This document shows positions 1 through 10,560 of a DNA stretch of 64,000 nucleotides, piece after piece. The stretch lies in the NCBI RefSeq assembly GCF_029784135.1, contig NC_073746.1, positions 57,758,097 to 57,822,096 on the forward strand, in the 5' to 3' direction. Numbering within the stretch: position 1 is the first letter of the stretch; every line of letters starts with the position of its first letter. The translations under genes and the position numbers were made by a program. The notes beneath the pieces were generated by a model that worked only from the letters and a program-made list of their open reading frames with translations, searched no databases and was not told where the DNA came from. This DNA comes from Toxorhynchites rutilus septentrionalis (Eukaryota > Arthropoda > Insecta > Diptera > Culicidae).

Positions 1-743
1 GAATAGTGGCACGAAGCGAGATCCGGCCAGAAGATGGTCGGGCCCTCGTGCTGCTTCAATAGTGGTAGTAAGCGCTTCTGTAGGCACTCCTTAAGGTAAA
101 CCTGCCCGTTTACCGTGCCGGTCATCACGAAGGGGGCGCTCCGCTTTCCGCAAGAGCAGATCGCTTGCCACACCATGTACTTTTTGGCAAACTTGGATAG
201 TTTCTGCTTGCGAATCTCCTCCGGAACGCTGAAATTGTCCTCTGCGGAGAAGAACAACAGGCCCGGCAGCTGACGAAAGTCCGCTTTGACGTAGGTTTCG
301 TCGTCCACTACCAGGCAATGCGGCTTCGTCAGCATTTCGGTGTACAGCTACCGGGCTCGCGTCTTCCCCACCATGTTTTGCCTTTCGTCGCGGTTAGGAG
401 CCTTCTGAACCTTGTATGTACGCAGGCCCTCCCTCTGCTTGGTCCGCTGGACGAATGAACTTAACAAATTCAGCTTATTGGCGACATCCCGGACCGAACT
501 TCTCGGATCACGTCTAAACTGCTTAACTACGCGCTTGTGATCTTTTTCACTGACGGAGCATTCATTTTTGCCGTTCTTCACCTTCCGGTCGATGGTTAGG
601 TTCTCGAAGTATCGTTTTAGTACTCTGCTGACCGTGGATTGGACGATTCCCAGCATCTTACCCATGTCCCGATGTGACAACTCCGGATTCTCGAAATGAG
701 TGTACAGGATTAATTCACGACGCTCTTTTTCGTTCGACGACAT
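1..743 (-). pseudogene. Tc1/mariner-superfamily transposase with one in-frame stop, cut by the window edge
   Basis: A cut-and-paste DNA transposase acting on its own terminal repeats in the nucleus. Seen: the frame opens with ATG at 743. Residues 1-131 hold two helix-turn-helix-like segments (around SHRDMGKMLGIVQSTVSRVL and RSSVRDVANKLN). A single TAG at 348-350 interrupts it, and the same frame then stays open for about 115 codons to the window edge. That second part contains VVDDETYVKADF, typical of the first catalytic Asp region, and WPDLASCHYS, typical of the second. The third acidic residue lies outside the window. The ORF is clearly GC-richer than its surroundings, and the one stop is its only visible lesion, so the copy looks young. 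The motif spelling resembles the mosquito ITm (DD37E-like) group, but that subgroup call is inferred. Confidence 0.8.
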
Positions 744-898
744 TTTTCCAAATTTACAAAAAATTGACAGTGAAGCATAAACAACGTGATCTATACACTC
801 TTATCTGATTTTAAAGCGAAAGCTGAAGATATAATTCCTAAAAATTAAATTTCTACAGCGTTTTTTCCGTGATGAAATTTGATGTGACACACCCTTTA
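1..898 (-). mobile_element. Mariner-type element, right part including its 5' terminus
   Basis: The transposase frame is followed outward by about 150 bp of AT-rich leader that ends at 891-895. Read on the minus strand the terminus is AAGGGTGTGTCACATCAAAT, a typical terminal-repeat start for this superfamily. It is followed by a TA at 897-898, as expected for TA target sites. The other terminus lies outside the window. Confidence 0.65.
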
Positions 899-1348
899 CA
901 CTGAAGTGGCTTTTTACGTGTTTTTTTCACGCGGTTATTTTTTAACGCAGTCTTTTTACCCTGATTTCGGAATTTACGCGGCACGTCTCGCGTGTAATTA
1001 GACTCCAGTATAAACAGATTTTAAGTTTGTTTTTTGTTCTTTATTATAGAGACTTTCAAGATTTTAAGTGCTAATTGTTGTGACTTTTTACGAAATAAAA
1101 TTGTATTGTATCACTGATTAGTAGCTGAGAAATAAAAGGAGAAACAGAAACCGATTGTAGCATGCAAAAAAAAATCAGTTAATCAATTGCTAGAATGTGG
1201 GTTGCATTTTAAACTAATAATTCACTGTTAGATTTTCACATGGATTTTGAAATCTACGCAGTCATTTTTACGCGGACGTTGGAATTTAAGCGGATTTTGG
1301 GATTCACACGGTATTTTCTACGAGCCCGCGTAAAAAGCGACTCCAGTG
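899..1348. mobile_element. MITE with imperfect terminal inverted repeats
   Basis: The left end CACTGAAGTGGCTTTTTACG and the reverse complement of the right end CACTGGAGTCGCTTTTTACG match at 18 of 20 bases. Related TTTTACGCGG-like motifs recur inside both ends (around 918-990 and 1259-1335). There is no coding capacity. No clean target-site duplication is visible, perhaps because the mariner end lies directly against the left end. Confidence 0.65.
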
Positions 1349-1471
1349 TGTTTGTTCCAATTTTTTTACTAATGTCACTTTGAATCCTTAGCTATTCAGG
1401 AAACATATAATTATTCAGGAAAGTATGTCACGTTTTATGAAATATTTTTAACGATAATATTTTTTTTGCTA

Positions 1472-1690
1472 TTTTTGTTGCCAACCTATGTTGATGATTT
1501 GCGTACAAATCGAATAGGTAGTTATGTATTACATTATTATACCTTATTGTTTTATACATTAAGATTCCCTAATCCATGAATTTTTGTTGCCAACCGATGT
1601 TGATGATTTGCATACCAATCGAATAGGTATGTTATGTATTACATCATTATACCTTATTGTGTTATACATTAAGATTCCCTAATCCATGAA
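1472..1690. repeat. Direct tandem duplication of a ~109 bp unit
   Basis: Unit 1 is 1472-1580 and unit 2 is 1581-1690. They are about 93% identical, beginning TTTTTGTTGCCAACC and ending CCCTAATCCATGAA. The unit and its downstream flank to about 1760 (TTTGTTCTGTGCATC) resemble the inner part of the 54.4-57.1 kb repeat (GATTTACATACCAA, CATTTGTTCTGTCC), so this is probably a diverged, duplicated member of that family. Confidence 0.7.
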
Positions 1691-2730
1691 ACTTACAAAG
1701 ATTGGAAGAATACCCATTTTTGCATAGATTTGTTCTGTGCATCTCTGTCCTTTCTATACCGAGGAACAAGTGAAATTGTGAGGTATAATTTTTTATATCA
1801 CTGCGAATAGGCGTGCGTAAATCGCTCGCTGATAATGCAAATGCAACGTTCGTTCGAGGAGGGAGGGAGAAGATATTGCAAATTAGCCCCGTCCATTTAT
1901 AACTTATTGGATATAACTAAGAAACATTCATCTAATACTCAGTCTCGCTCCAACTAGCAAGCAGTCTCTCCTAATACTGATGACAACACGACGGTTTTGC
2001 TCGATACAAAGTTAAACAGTAAAGTCACTTTGGAGCATCGAAAAAAAAACAATCGGACAATGATTGCGACAAAAAAGCTTTTCCTCGATATTTGGTCGAT
2101 GTTCAGTCAGACCGGACTAAGTAACATAATTATGATTTCCAGTAAATCGAACTCAAAGTTTTGAGCTGTGTAGTTTTAATAGTTTGGAATCATTCTCTCC
2201 AATTGTTTTTCTACAGCGCTCAGTTACTCTTTAGTAAGGTTGTATAATTGTATTATTACAAAAAACCCCTTTAAGGTTCAATCAAGAGTGTTTTACGACT
2301 GGCTATGTGTACTTGGTCCGTTCTGACTGAACAAAAACATATTTTTAGAGACTTGATCCACTATGACTGCATATCTTTCCTGAAAGTTATTTCTACTATT
2401 CTCCACCAGCGAATTTATTATACTTTAGTACTATTTTCCAAAAATTTGTCAGTCATGTTTTGAAGGACTTATCTTGTAAAAGTCATAAGTGAAACAATAG
2501 CTTCTCTTTTAGAACGTTCCAGTAAACATCACGCATCTAGACTTCTTCCTCTTTGGACTGCATAAAGTTCAAAATCTATGTTGATAAGTCGACTAAGATT
2601 TAGAAATTAGAAGCCAAACTTCCCGAAATACTCGAACACGTAAATTGTTCCTTCTGAATTAAACCTGTTAGGAGTTACATTCAACGATGAATCACTCTAT
2701 AGTTTGTTTTTTTTCTAAATAATACGTTTT
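1691..2730. other. AT-rich intergenic DNA
   Basis: No ORF, RNA gene or clear transposon was recognised beyond the tail of the repeat that precedes it. It contains homopolymer runs and short unassigned sequence. Confidence 0.5.
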
Positions 2731-2732
2731 AG

Positions 2733-2997
2733 GCTTCGCGTAATATTGGCGTTTGATGAGCTCCGCGACTTACAACTAGACCAAAATCTATCTCGCTATC
2801 TGACCTCCATGGTCACCATCGCTTCAGAGATTCTTTGTTTGAGGGATCGCCCCCGGACTATTCCTTTGTCGATTCACAACGGAAGAGATTTTGTGCGTAC
2901 CCTTTTGCTGCATGCTTTTATTGTGTTTCAAAAGAAGGAAAAACACATAAAAGAACGTACAAGCCATTCTGCACTTTCAGCTATACATGTTAATTAA
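2733..2997 (+). other. Unrecognised short open frame, possible terminal exon
   Basis: A pyrimidine-rich tract ending in AG at 2731-2732 precedes a frame that stays open to TAA at 2995-2997 (about 87 residues, including RDLQLDQNLSRYL and IHNGRDFVRTLLLHAFIVFQ). There is no ATG at its start, so it would have to be a spliced-in last exon. The peptide matches no family I know, and no partner exon or poly(A) signal was tied to it. It could be chance. Confidence 0.2.
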
Positions 2998-4876
2998 TCA
3001 CCTTGAAGGTAAGTGTGTCATGTAGTTTTTAGCGCTCGGTTGTCACGTTCGCCTCGATAGTTAGCGCTTTGTTATGTTTTTCATTTGCATTTTGCTGCCA
3101 TCGCTGGATAACAACAATGGCGCTGCGGCAAGAAACGGCTGGCTGGAAGAAAGAACAGGAGTTTGACTGCAACTAATCGGCCCTACGGCTATTGCCTGAA
3201 AGAATGAGCTGTGGAAGATTGATGGTTTACTTTGACACGAATTAAAATCTACTCTAGAGATTTCAACATCCACTATAAAGATTCGTTTTAGATACACCTC
3301 CGCACTCCTTTTGTCGTTTTTCATACCTTTCTATCATTTTTTTTTTCTGAAGGCATAGACTGACCCCGTGGAATGCTGTTTTCTAAACGGTTTCGTTTTT
3401 ACGATACCTGCACACTGCAGCAAGGTTCACAGCCAAGGTTCGCTGCTTCGTGCTGGAGTTTGAGTGCAACACAGCAAAAATTGCAGCACTTAGTCCAGAA
3501 AGCAACGATAAACAATACACCCACGCACGAACCAAGCGTCGCAAGGGGAAATAACATCAAACTATAATTAGGTTTAAACGTATCAATCGTGCAATTTGCG
3601 CTAAACAGTGCGATAATCTAACTAAATTTGTTTGATTCCTGCCTTAGCTTGTAAACATTGTATACTGTGGGACCAAAAATCGATCAATTGACCATTTCTA
3701 GTATGTACATTTTTAACGAACGCGGTTTAGCAACAGTCATTATTTGGTTTATACGCTTTCATTTGAGTTTATCATTCCAATGCCTTTGGTTAACCGCTCT
3801 GGACAGCGTGACTCAGTTCGTGGTGACATCGAAGCTACGGATGACCTAATGTAGCATGTTTTGGAAATGTGTTTTGTTTCTGTATGAATAATGTAATGAA
3901 AATAATACCTGCAAATAAAATTATTGCAATGTTTTCGTGTTCAAAATGTAATTGGACTTTTCAACCCAAAGCAGTAAATGATGAAACAATCAGCACCCAG
4001 TCGAATTGAGATATATCGGTTTTTCTTCGATAAGATCCATAAACTTTTTGGAGTTTACGTCATATTCTAAGCAACGCAACCCTAATTTCTCATCAATAAT
4101 ATGCACATTTTTCCCAATGTTCATTAGAAATGTATAAATCAAATTTAAACAGTTTCCATATTTAACCGCATTTCATTTGGTCGTGTTTTGCTAGTCATCG
4201 CTTCGCTATCCGACCTATATTTTATCGGATTGTGAATATTTATCATCCATCGCAAATTCCCTCACTGTTTAGCATTAGATCTGCGCGAATACACATCCAA
4301 ATCAATTCACTGAACTAAATATTTGTAGCCTAACCTCTCGTGTCTCTATTTTGGTTTGTGATCGATTCTGGCGGGTCGTTTGACGTGTTATTGCAATGGG
4401 ATTTGAGATGCTCACATACTTTCCGCTATATTGCAATGGTACTATTTTAAATTCTATTTCTACCTCCGCACTTTGAAATATTGTCATTGCTAACCGAATT
4501 CCAGTAATAATTCAAGTAGGTACCGTGTGTACATCTCAGCGGTGAATATTTCACCGCTAGCAACCGGTTCGAACCAAAACCGAGAAGGGATGTTAAGTGA
4601 ACCCATAACGAACTTTCCACCGTGATCAGCGGTTTTCCAATTCCAAACAGAGCGGCGTTGATGTCTCCCACCCCTTCGGCTCCATCGGTAGCGGGATAAA
4701 TTTTTTGGCATACATTTCCATCGTCAATCTAATGCAAATCGGAGCAGTGCCATTTCCATGCCCAACCACACTCGCCTAGTGATGATAAATCGCGGAGGAC
4801 ACCAACAGGCGAAATGTCAATAGCCTTGTTTTGGCTATCTCGACCAGCTGTCACGGACCGCGTGAGTAAGAGCGAC
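2998..4876. other. Intergenic DNA with only short open frames
   Basis: Nothing recognisable. Several 60-90 codon frames occur on both strands with no known motif. Around 3880-3930 there are AATAAA-like signals that could belong to an unidentified 3' UTR. A slightly GC-richer patch lies at 4640-4860. Confidence 0.4.
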
Positions 4877-4988
4877 TATAAATTAAACATATCGTGAATT
4901 AGCATTCAGAAAAGTTCCTAATTGCGAACACCTTCGAGAGTGTACGAACGTTCGGTCGACACTCGAGAACGGATTCGAATTCGGAAAG
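4877..4988 (+). promoter_or_regulatory. Candidate TATA promoter and short non-coding first exon
   Basis: TATAAATT at 4877-4884 lies 27-30 bp upstream of an initiator-like CATTCAG at 4903-4909. About 80 bp further on a strong splice donor, AAAG|GTGAGT, has its GT at 4989-4990. The leader between them is rich in TTCGA/GAAC inverted motifs. The spacing fits an arthropod core promoter with a non-coding first exon. No downstream exon was identified, so the gene is unknown. Confidence 0.35.
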
Positions 4989-7659
4989 GTGAGTTCGGTG
5001 AAATTGTGCATGGTTTGCCAATAACTCTGAACGCAATTGTAATGACATTTTGCCGAAGAAATTTGAAAGGAGAATATTGAACTTTAGAATAGAATTTATT
5101 TATTTTTTTGACGTGTTTATTATATGACCAAAGGAAATAGAAACGAGTGATCGATTTTTTGCAACCCAATCTAACCCAAGAAAAAATTCAACCATGAGTA
5201 AAAAAAATATCCAAGAATCACTACGAAGTAGAAGTGGATTACCCTTGAAAGACTTCGGGTCTTTGAGGAAGAACGAAGAGATCTTGTAACAAAATAAAAC
5301 ACAACCGTATTTCTCCTTCCAAGTGAAATTATCGGTGTAATCGTATGTCTATAATATTCAAGAATTGTTTCAAGCTAAGCGCATATTAACGATTATGTTA
5401 CCGACATAGCGATTTACCCAACTTCTGAATTCTAATATTATGGAAAGATACTTTCATTGGATTGTCCAGAAATATTTCCTCGAATATATTTGACGTAAAT
5501 ATTGACTCGAATATATTAGATGGATCACATCACGAACTGCGATTCGCTCCATAAACCGACCTGCTACTGACCTTCCACGAATATAAAGTCCGAGTCAATT
5601 AAAATCTGGACGCACTGTTTTTACGCTCCTAGCGGTCGGATCTGGAATGTTTCGACAGCAGTTTGTTTCGAAATTTTCCCTCTTTCGGTTCTAAAAAGCT
5701 CGACACGATTCATTCTATGAAGATAATGGTGAAACAAAATGGACGCTTAGGTAAGTCAACGAAGTGTTCAAAATTTTGATATTGGTATTCTAAGAAAAGG
5801 TTAAGATTTCATCAGAACCAAATCGAAATATTTTTTTTCAATATTGTCCCTTAAAAATGCAATATAGAGCCTTCATTTTGAGTACTCAATATTTTTATTT
5901 CACAGTTACGAGATATATCCTTTTTTGCGTCCAGATATTAAATGACTCTAACTTCTCTTCAAATCACAAGGAACACATGTTTCTTGAATTCAAATCATTC
6001 TGAAATGGCTTTGTGGATTCTGGCAACACGGCATAAGACGTTACAGTCGTGTCTACATCAGTGGTTACAACTGCTTTCTTACTCTTCTTTCTGCATTTTC
6101 GGGTTAGTGAAGCGTCAAAGATACTAATGGGGGTTCAGGCAGCATGAACATTTTTCAAATAGAAATTATGAATGAAAAATAACGTATCAAAATTAGTGTG
6201 CAATGTGAATGTATCAAATTAGTTTTCAATGTGAATAGAAAACTTTGTTTTCTTCATGTGGTAAAATAATCGCTCACAAAAATTGAAGCTGAAGATAATG
6301 TTATATTATAATGAAAACTCATCATGGGAATATCGAAGAATATCGGAATATCGGAGAATGTATAGAAAAAAGGTTAGGTTAGGATATGAAAACCGTGCTT
6401 CAAATAAATAAATAACGCCAAGTAAAATTTTTCATTCAGATTTCAGCAATTTAAAACTACGTTCGGATCGGCTAATCTGATAGAGAGTAGTAAGTCGTTG
6501 TCATCGGGGATATACTTCATTTCGTTTTCACCATGAAGTGTATACGGGAATAATTCACCTATAATTCAACCCTGATATCGTTAAAATACTAACAGTATTA
6601 AAATATTCATATAATTATACATTCCCAAATTATAACATAGCGTTTATTCAGGTTTTTCTGCATGTATGTATGATTATATGTTTATTCAGGTTCCAACACG
6701 ATTTAGAATATTTTATATTGCTAACTGCTAAATGCTCTTCTCTGATAGGCCGCTGCTATTATACTATGCTAGATGGCCGCAGAATCACGGAAAGGTGTAA
6801 GGTGGAGCTTCCGATGCAATGTTTCTCTCCGGGAACTGGACACAGGACGTAACAGAAATTCCATTTTTGTATATTTATCTTTGTCAATTATTTTCCTCAT
6901 CAACCAATCAGGAGCCAAGTTTTGAGGAGTTTTGACTCCTCATCTGAGGAGACAGGAAGAAGGAAAAGTGCATAAAGAATATGTCATGCAAACTCGTCGT
7001 CAGAGTTATCAGCACCATCTCAATTTGCAGTGTTGGGGGTGTTAAGACATTGATCAACTTTGCATACTTGAAATCTTCGAAAAAGAATTAGACTACTTTT
7101 TGAAAGGGGGCAACATTTTTTTCTTAATTTTTTACAAAAAATTAAAACTCTAAAACTATAATACGTACTAAATTCTAGTCAAAGGATACCAAAAAATGTT
7201 TGGAGAAAAATTACACTAAAAAAATATGTTAAAAAATTTAAATTAATGTTTCTCAAAAATTAATTTTAAAAAAATGTAAATAGCCTTTACTCCAACTTTA
7301 CTTTATTTCCAGCAAGTCACCCAAATCGAAAGATGGTCACGTTCACAGGAAAACTTTTTTTTCCAACAAGTTTTTAATTTTTTCTTTGAAATAATTACAA
7401 CTAATCCTAATTTTGTTTGAATAATGCGTATTCGATGAGTTTTCGATCTTATTAAAATATAAACTAAAAAAAAAATTTAAAATATGAACTTAACTTTCTC
7501 TATTATAATTTCTTTAATACATGGTATTTTTGTATGGAGACTGCTAAAAAAATGAAAAAAATTTTGTTCAATAAAAATGTTTAATTTCATTTCATCTCAT
7601 GATTAGTGATTTTTCATTCAAACATGGAAAAGTTGTTGTTGGACAAACTTTTTAACTGC
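4989..7659. other. Intergenic AT-rich DNA
   Basis: No gene recognised. A second donor-like site (TTAG|GTAAGT near 5752) follows a short ATG frame. The stretch 6425-6500 holds a copy of a short dispersed repeat (ATTTTTCATTCAGATTT followed by GGCTAATCTGATAGAGA) that also occurs near 10815 and, inverted, near 41641. 7060-7600 is poly(A/T)-rich. Confidence 0.4.
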
Positions 7660-8030
7660 AAAAGTGTGTGCAAATGTGTGCGTGTGTTTGTAAATTTGTG
7701 TGCAAGCGTGCGCGTGTTTTTTTGAATGTTTGTGCATGTGTGTGCAACTGTGCGCGTGTGTTCTTGCATGTTTGTGTATGTGTGCACGTATGTGTGCGCG
7801 TGTTCGTGTATGTTCGTGCATGTTTGAGCATGTTTGTGCATGTTCGTGCATGTTTGGGCATGTGTGTACACGTGTGCGCGTGTGTGTTTGTGCATGTTTG
7901 AGCGTGTGTGCGCGTGTGTTCGTGTATGTGTGTGTGTGTGTTTCTATATGTGTGTTTGTGTGGGTGTACAAACGCACACGAACACACAAATCCATCCATA
8001 CACACACACACGCACGTACGCAAGAACACA
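7660..8030. repeat. Degenerate GT-rich simple sequence followed by an AC-rich arm
   Basis: About 300 bp of purine/GT-biased cryptic simple sequence (GTGTGCGTGT, CATGTTTGTGCATG motifs) runs to about 7965. It switches to ACACACACG-type sequence at 7968-8030. The two parts are complementary enough to fold back. Long open frames across it on both strands are artefacts of low complexity. Confidence 0.85.
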
Positions 8031-8259
8031 AACGACTCGCATTCAACATTAGCTTACTTACTATGCAAGGATGGAGTTTACTTCGGAAATATTCTCTTTT
8101 CGCTATCCTCTTTCGTTGTATCTGGCGCCTCTTACAAAAAACTACCTGACTATCACAAAGCACCATCTTTCAATGGATACGTGTCAAAATTTCGTGAGTT
8201 ACAGCATTGAGAGTGAAGCAACTTTTGTTATTGTGAAAAAAGGGGAAAAATCACAAATC

Positions 8260-8530
8260 AATAAAAACGATGGCAAACTGCATGAATTGGACTTAAAATT
8301 GCTTCCGCATCCACCTTATTCTCCAGATCTGGCCCCAGCGACTTTTTTCTGTTCGCAGACCTGAAGAGAATGCTCGCTGGCAAGAAATTTAAGACCGATG
8401 ATGGAGTGATTACCGAAACTGAGTCCTATTTTGAGAAAAAACCCGAAAGAGTACTATAAAAATGGTATCGAAAAGTTGCAAGATCGCCATAATCGCTGTA
8501 TCGCCCTCGAAGGCAATTATGTTGAATAAT
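8260..8530 (+). pseudogene. Mariner transposase C-terminal remnant (irritans-like)
   Basis: The translation shows KLHELDLKLLPHPPYSPDLA followed, after a 1-base deletion near 8335, by FADLKRMLAGKKFKTDDGVI. A compensating 1-base insertion near 8445 leads into YYKNGIEKLQDRHNRCIALE and a stop at about 8527. The SPDLAP...D segment is the third-aspartate region of DD34D mariners. The N-terminal two thirds are missing, so this is a dead fragment. The irritans-like placement rests on motif spelling only. Confidence 0.8.
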
Positions 8531-8588
8531 AAAATTATATTTTTCAAAAAAAATAGTTTTACTGTGTTACCTTATTAACTTTTCAGCG

Positions 8589-8660
8589 AAGTGCGAGTCG
8601 GAGATAATTTCTTAGACAAAAATCCTCTGGCCACGACGAGAATCGAGCCACTCACCACGG
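8589..8660 (-). mobile_element. Diverged fragment of a Feilai-type SINE
   Basis: The sequence AGTGCGAGTCGGAGATAATT, then GAGAATCGAGCC, aligns at roughly 70% with the matching part of the full SINE at 14791-15066. Only the region between the B box and the middle of the element is left. Confidence 0.5.
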
Positions 8661-8985
8661 GAGTAATATCCGCTTCGCTTTGAGTAGGACTATTTCGACA
8701 TTCTCCGTCAACATGACGAGTTCATCAGTCATCCTCGCTCTGAAGGCCGTCAATTCATTTCTAGTCAATTCAATTCTAGCAAATGGTTATTCTAATTGAC
8801 GTGACTAATGAATACAAATCAACCTCTTCATCCAACCTGACTTCAATCCATCACTATTACTCCACTCCGACATGTACCTCGTTGCGCGCGTATTCAATCT
8901 TATTTTAACGTCCATATAAAGCGAAACGAAATCTTGATTCCTGATGAAAAAAAGTAGTTACACCATTGATGGATGGCTCAAACAT
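8660..8985 (-). repeat. Dispersed ~320 bp repeat, copy 1
   Basis: This is an inverted counterpart of 18108-18442. Shared blocks include ACATTCTCCGTCAACATGA, GACTTCAATCCA, TTTTAACGTCCATATAAAG and a final ACACCATTGATGGA / TCCATTAATGGTGT end. No coding capacity and no obvious terminal repeat. The family is unclassified. Confidence 0.7.
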
Positions 8986-9889
8986 CGATACTTCAATATG
9001 CCGATATAATATTACTTATTAATTTATTTTTGTAAATATGAGGTGGATTTATTTCTGCCGGGCTATAATATTACTACTCGCTAGAATCCATGTACTTATT
9101 TCGATTCAACGATCGATGATTAATATAACAGAAAATTTAGATCCACGAATAGAAGAATGAAAAAAGATGGAATGATAAGCTATATAACTTAGAAAGCGAA
9201 AATTATATGATGAAAGTGATAATAAAGCAGAAGTTATAGAGGCGAAAACACACTAAATTATAGAGAGAAGTAAGTCCTAGTTTATAGTAAAATATAATTT
9301 GCAACTAAATTTAGAATTTCACCACAATTGATGCAAATTTCCCAGTGAATAAGTTGAACCATTAGTCTGTCGTAGGAATTTAATTTGTTTATTTGGACTA
9401 TCGGGCTTACAGCCTATATCGGGCTATATCGGACTTACAGCCTATAGTCCAAATAAACAAATTAAATTAAATTGTAAAGACAAGCTAAAATTTTTATGAA
9501 TTCAGAAAATAATGAAACTACTTGATTACTCAAAAATAAAATTCATGTACAGTTACCGCTAAAATAGGGCCGCTTTAAAGGTTTTCTGTCATTCCGTTGT
9601 TCCGAACACTACTTGAACACGTGTTATGAAGTTATTCATTGAATATGTTACTAATTGAACAAAGTGTTATGAAGTAAAACGATTTTTGTTCTAATTCTAA
9701 TAAATAAAAATCGACGATTTTTTTATGGCAAAAAGAGCTTCGAAATTTAACCTTTCCAATCCACAAGGAGAGATAGAGCTTGAAGGTTTGAAGAAACATA
9801 AAATTCGTTCAAATTTTTATTACTGTCCTATTTTAATAGTGAGATCATCCAGTTTGATACATGATCGAACCATAGGGATACCATCTGGT
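8986..9889. other. AT-rich intergenic DNA around the LINE-tail palindrome
   Basis: Apart from the palindrome at 9377-9468, nothing is recognised. A 61-codon frame at 9725-9910 runs into the mariner remnant and has no family match. Confidence 0.4.
9377..9468. repeat. Perfect 25-bp inverted repeat built from a LINE 3' tail
   Basis: The left arm 9377-9401 (ending TTTATTTGGACTAT) is the exact reverse complement of the right arm 9444-9468 (ATAGTCCAAATAAACAAATT...). The spacer is 42 bp. The right arm plus GGCTTACAGCCT is the same sequence as the 3' end of the LINE at 48010-49938, so two opposed LINE tails face each other here. Confidence 0.85.
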
Positions 9890-10560
9890 CTAACATTGGG
9901 TGTCGTATGAATTGAAGCCACGGGACGTCGAACACCGTTTTTTCACGTGCGAACAACTGCTCCAACGGCATAAAAGAAAGGGTTTTTTGCATCGAATCGT
10001 TACTGGCGATGAAAAGTGGGCCCATTACGACAATCCTAAATGTCGGGCAACGTATATCCATACCCCGACCATGCATCAACATCGACGGCCAGAAGGTTAT
10101 GCTCTCTATTTGGTGGGACCAGCTGGATGTGGTGTACTATGAGCTGCTAAAACCGAATGAAACCATTATGAGAGACCTCTACTGACGACAACTGATGCGT
10201 TCGAGCCGTGCACTGATGGAAAAACGTAAACAATACGAGCAAAGACACGATAAAGTTATTTTGTAGTACGACAATGCTCGGCAGCATGTCGCAAAACTGG
10301 TCAAAACATACTTGGAAACTCTTAAATGGGAGGTCCTCTCCCATCCGCCGTATTCTCCAGGCTTTGCTCCGTCCGTTTACTACTTTTTTCGATCGATGCA
10401 ACATGACCTGGTTGACCAGCACTTCTCCAATTTCGATGAAGTCAAAAATTGGATCGATTCGTGGTTAGCCGACAAACCGGTCGATTATTTTCGCAAGGGT
10501 ATCCATGAATTGCCAGGAATATGGGAAAAAGTTGTGACTAGCGATGGGCAATAACTCTGA
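9890..10560 (+). pseudogene. Mariner transposase remnant (mauritiana/Mos-like) with multiple stops
   Basis: Recognisable blocks appear in order: YELKPRDVEHRFFTCEQLLQ and FLHRIVTGDEKWAHYDNPK (first catalytic Asp kept), a degraded central part with several stops, YDNARQHVAKLV (second Asp kept), HPPYSPGFAPSVYYFF, then GIHELPGIWEKVVTSDG and a TAA at about 10552. In functional DD34D mariners the third block reads SPDLAPSD. Here both acidic positions are changed (G and V), so the copy is catalytically dead apart from its frameshifts. The N-terminal DNA-binding half is absent. Confidence 0.85.

Noticed and set aside
7614..8210. Several 70-180 codon His/Thr- or Cys/Val-rich frames
   Set aside because: Artefacts of the GT/AC simple-sequence region on both strands.
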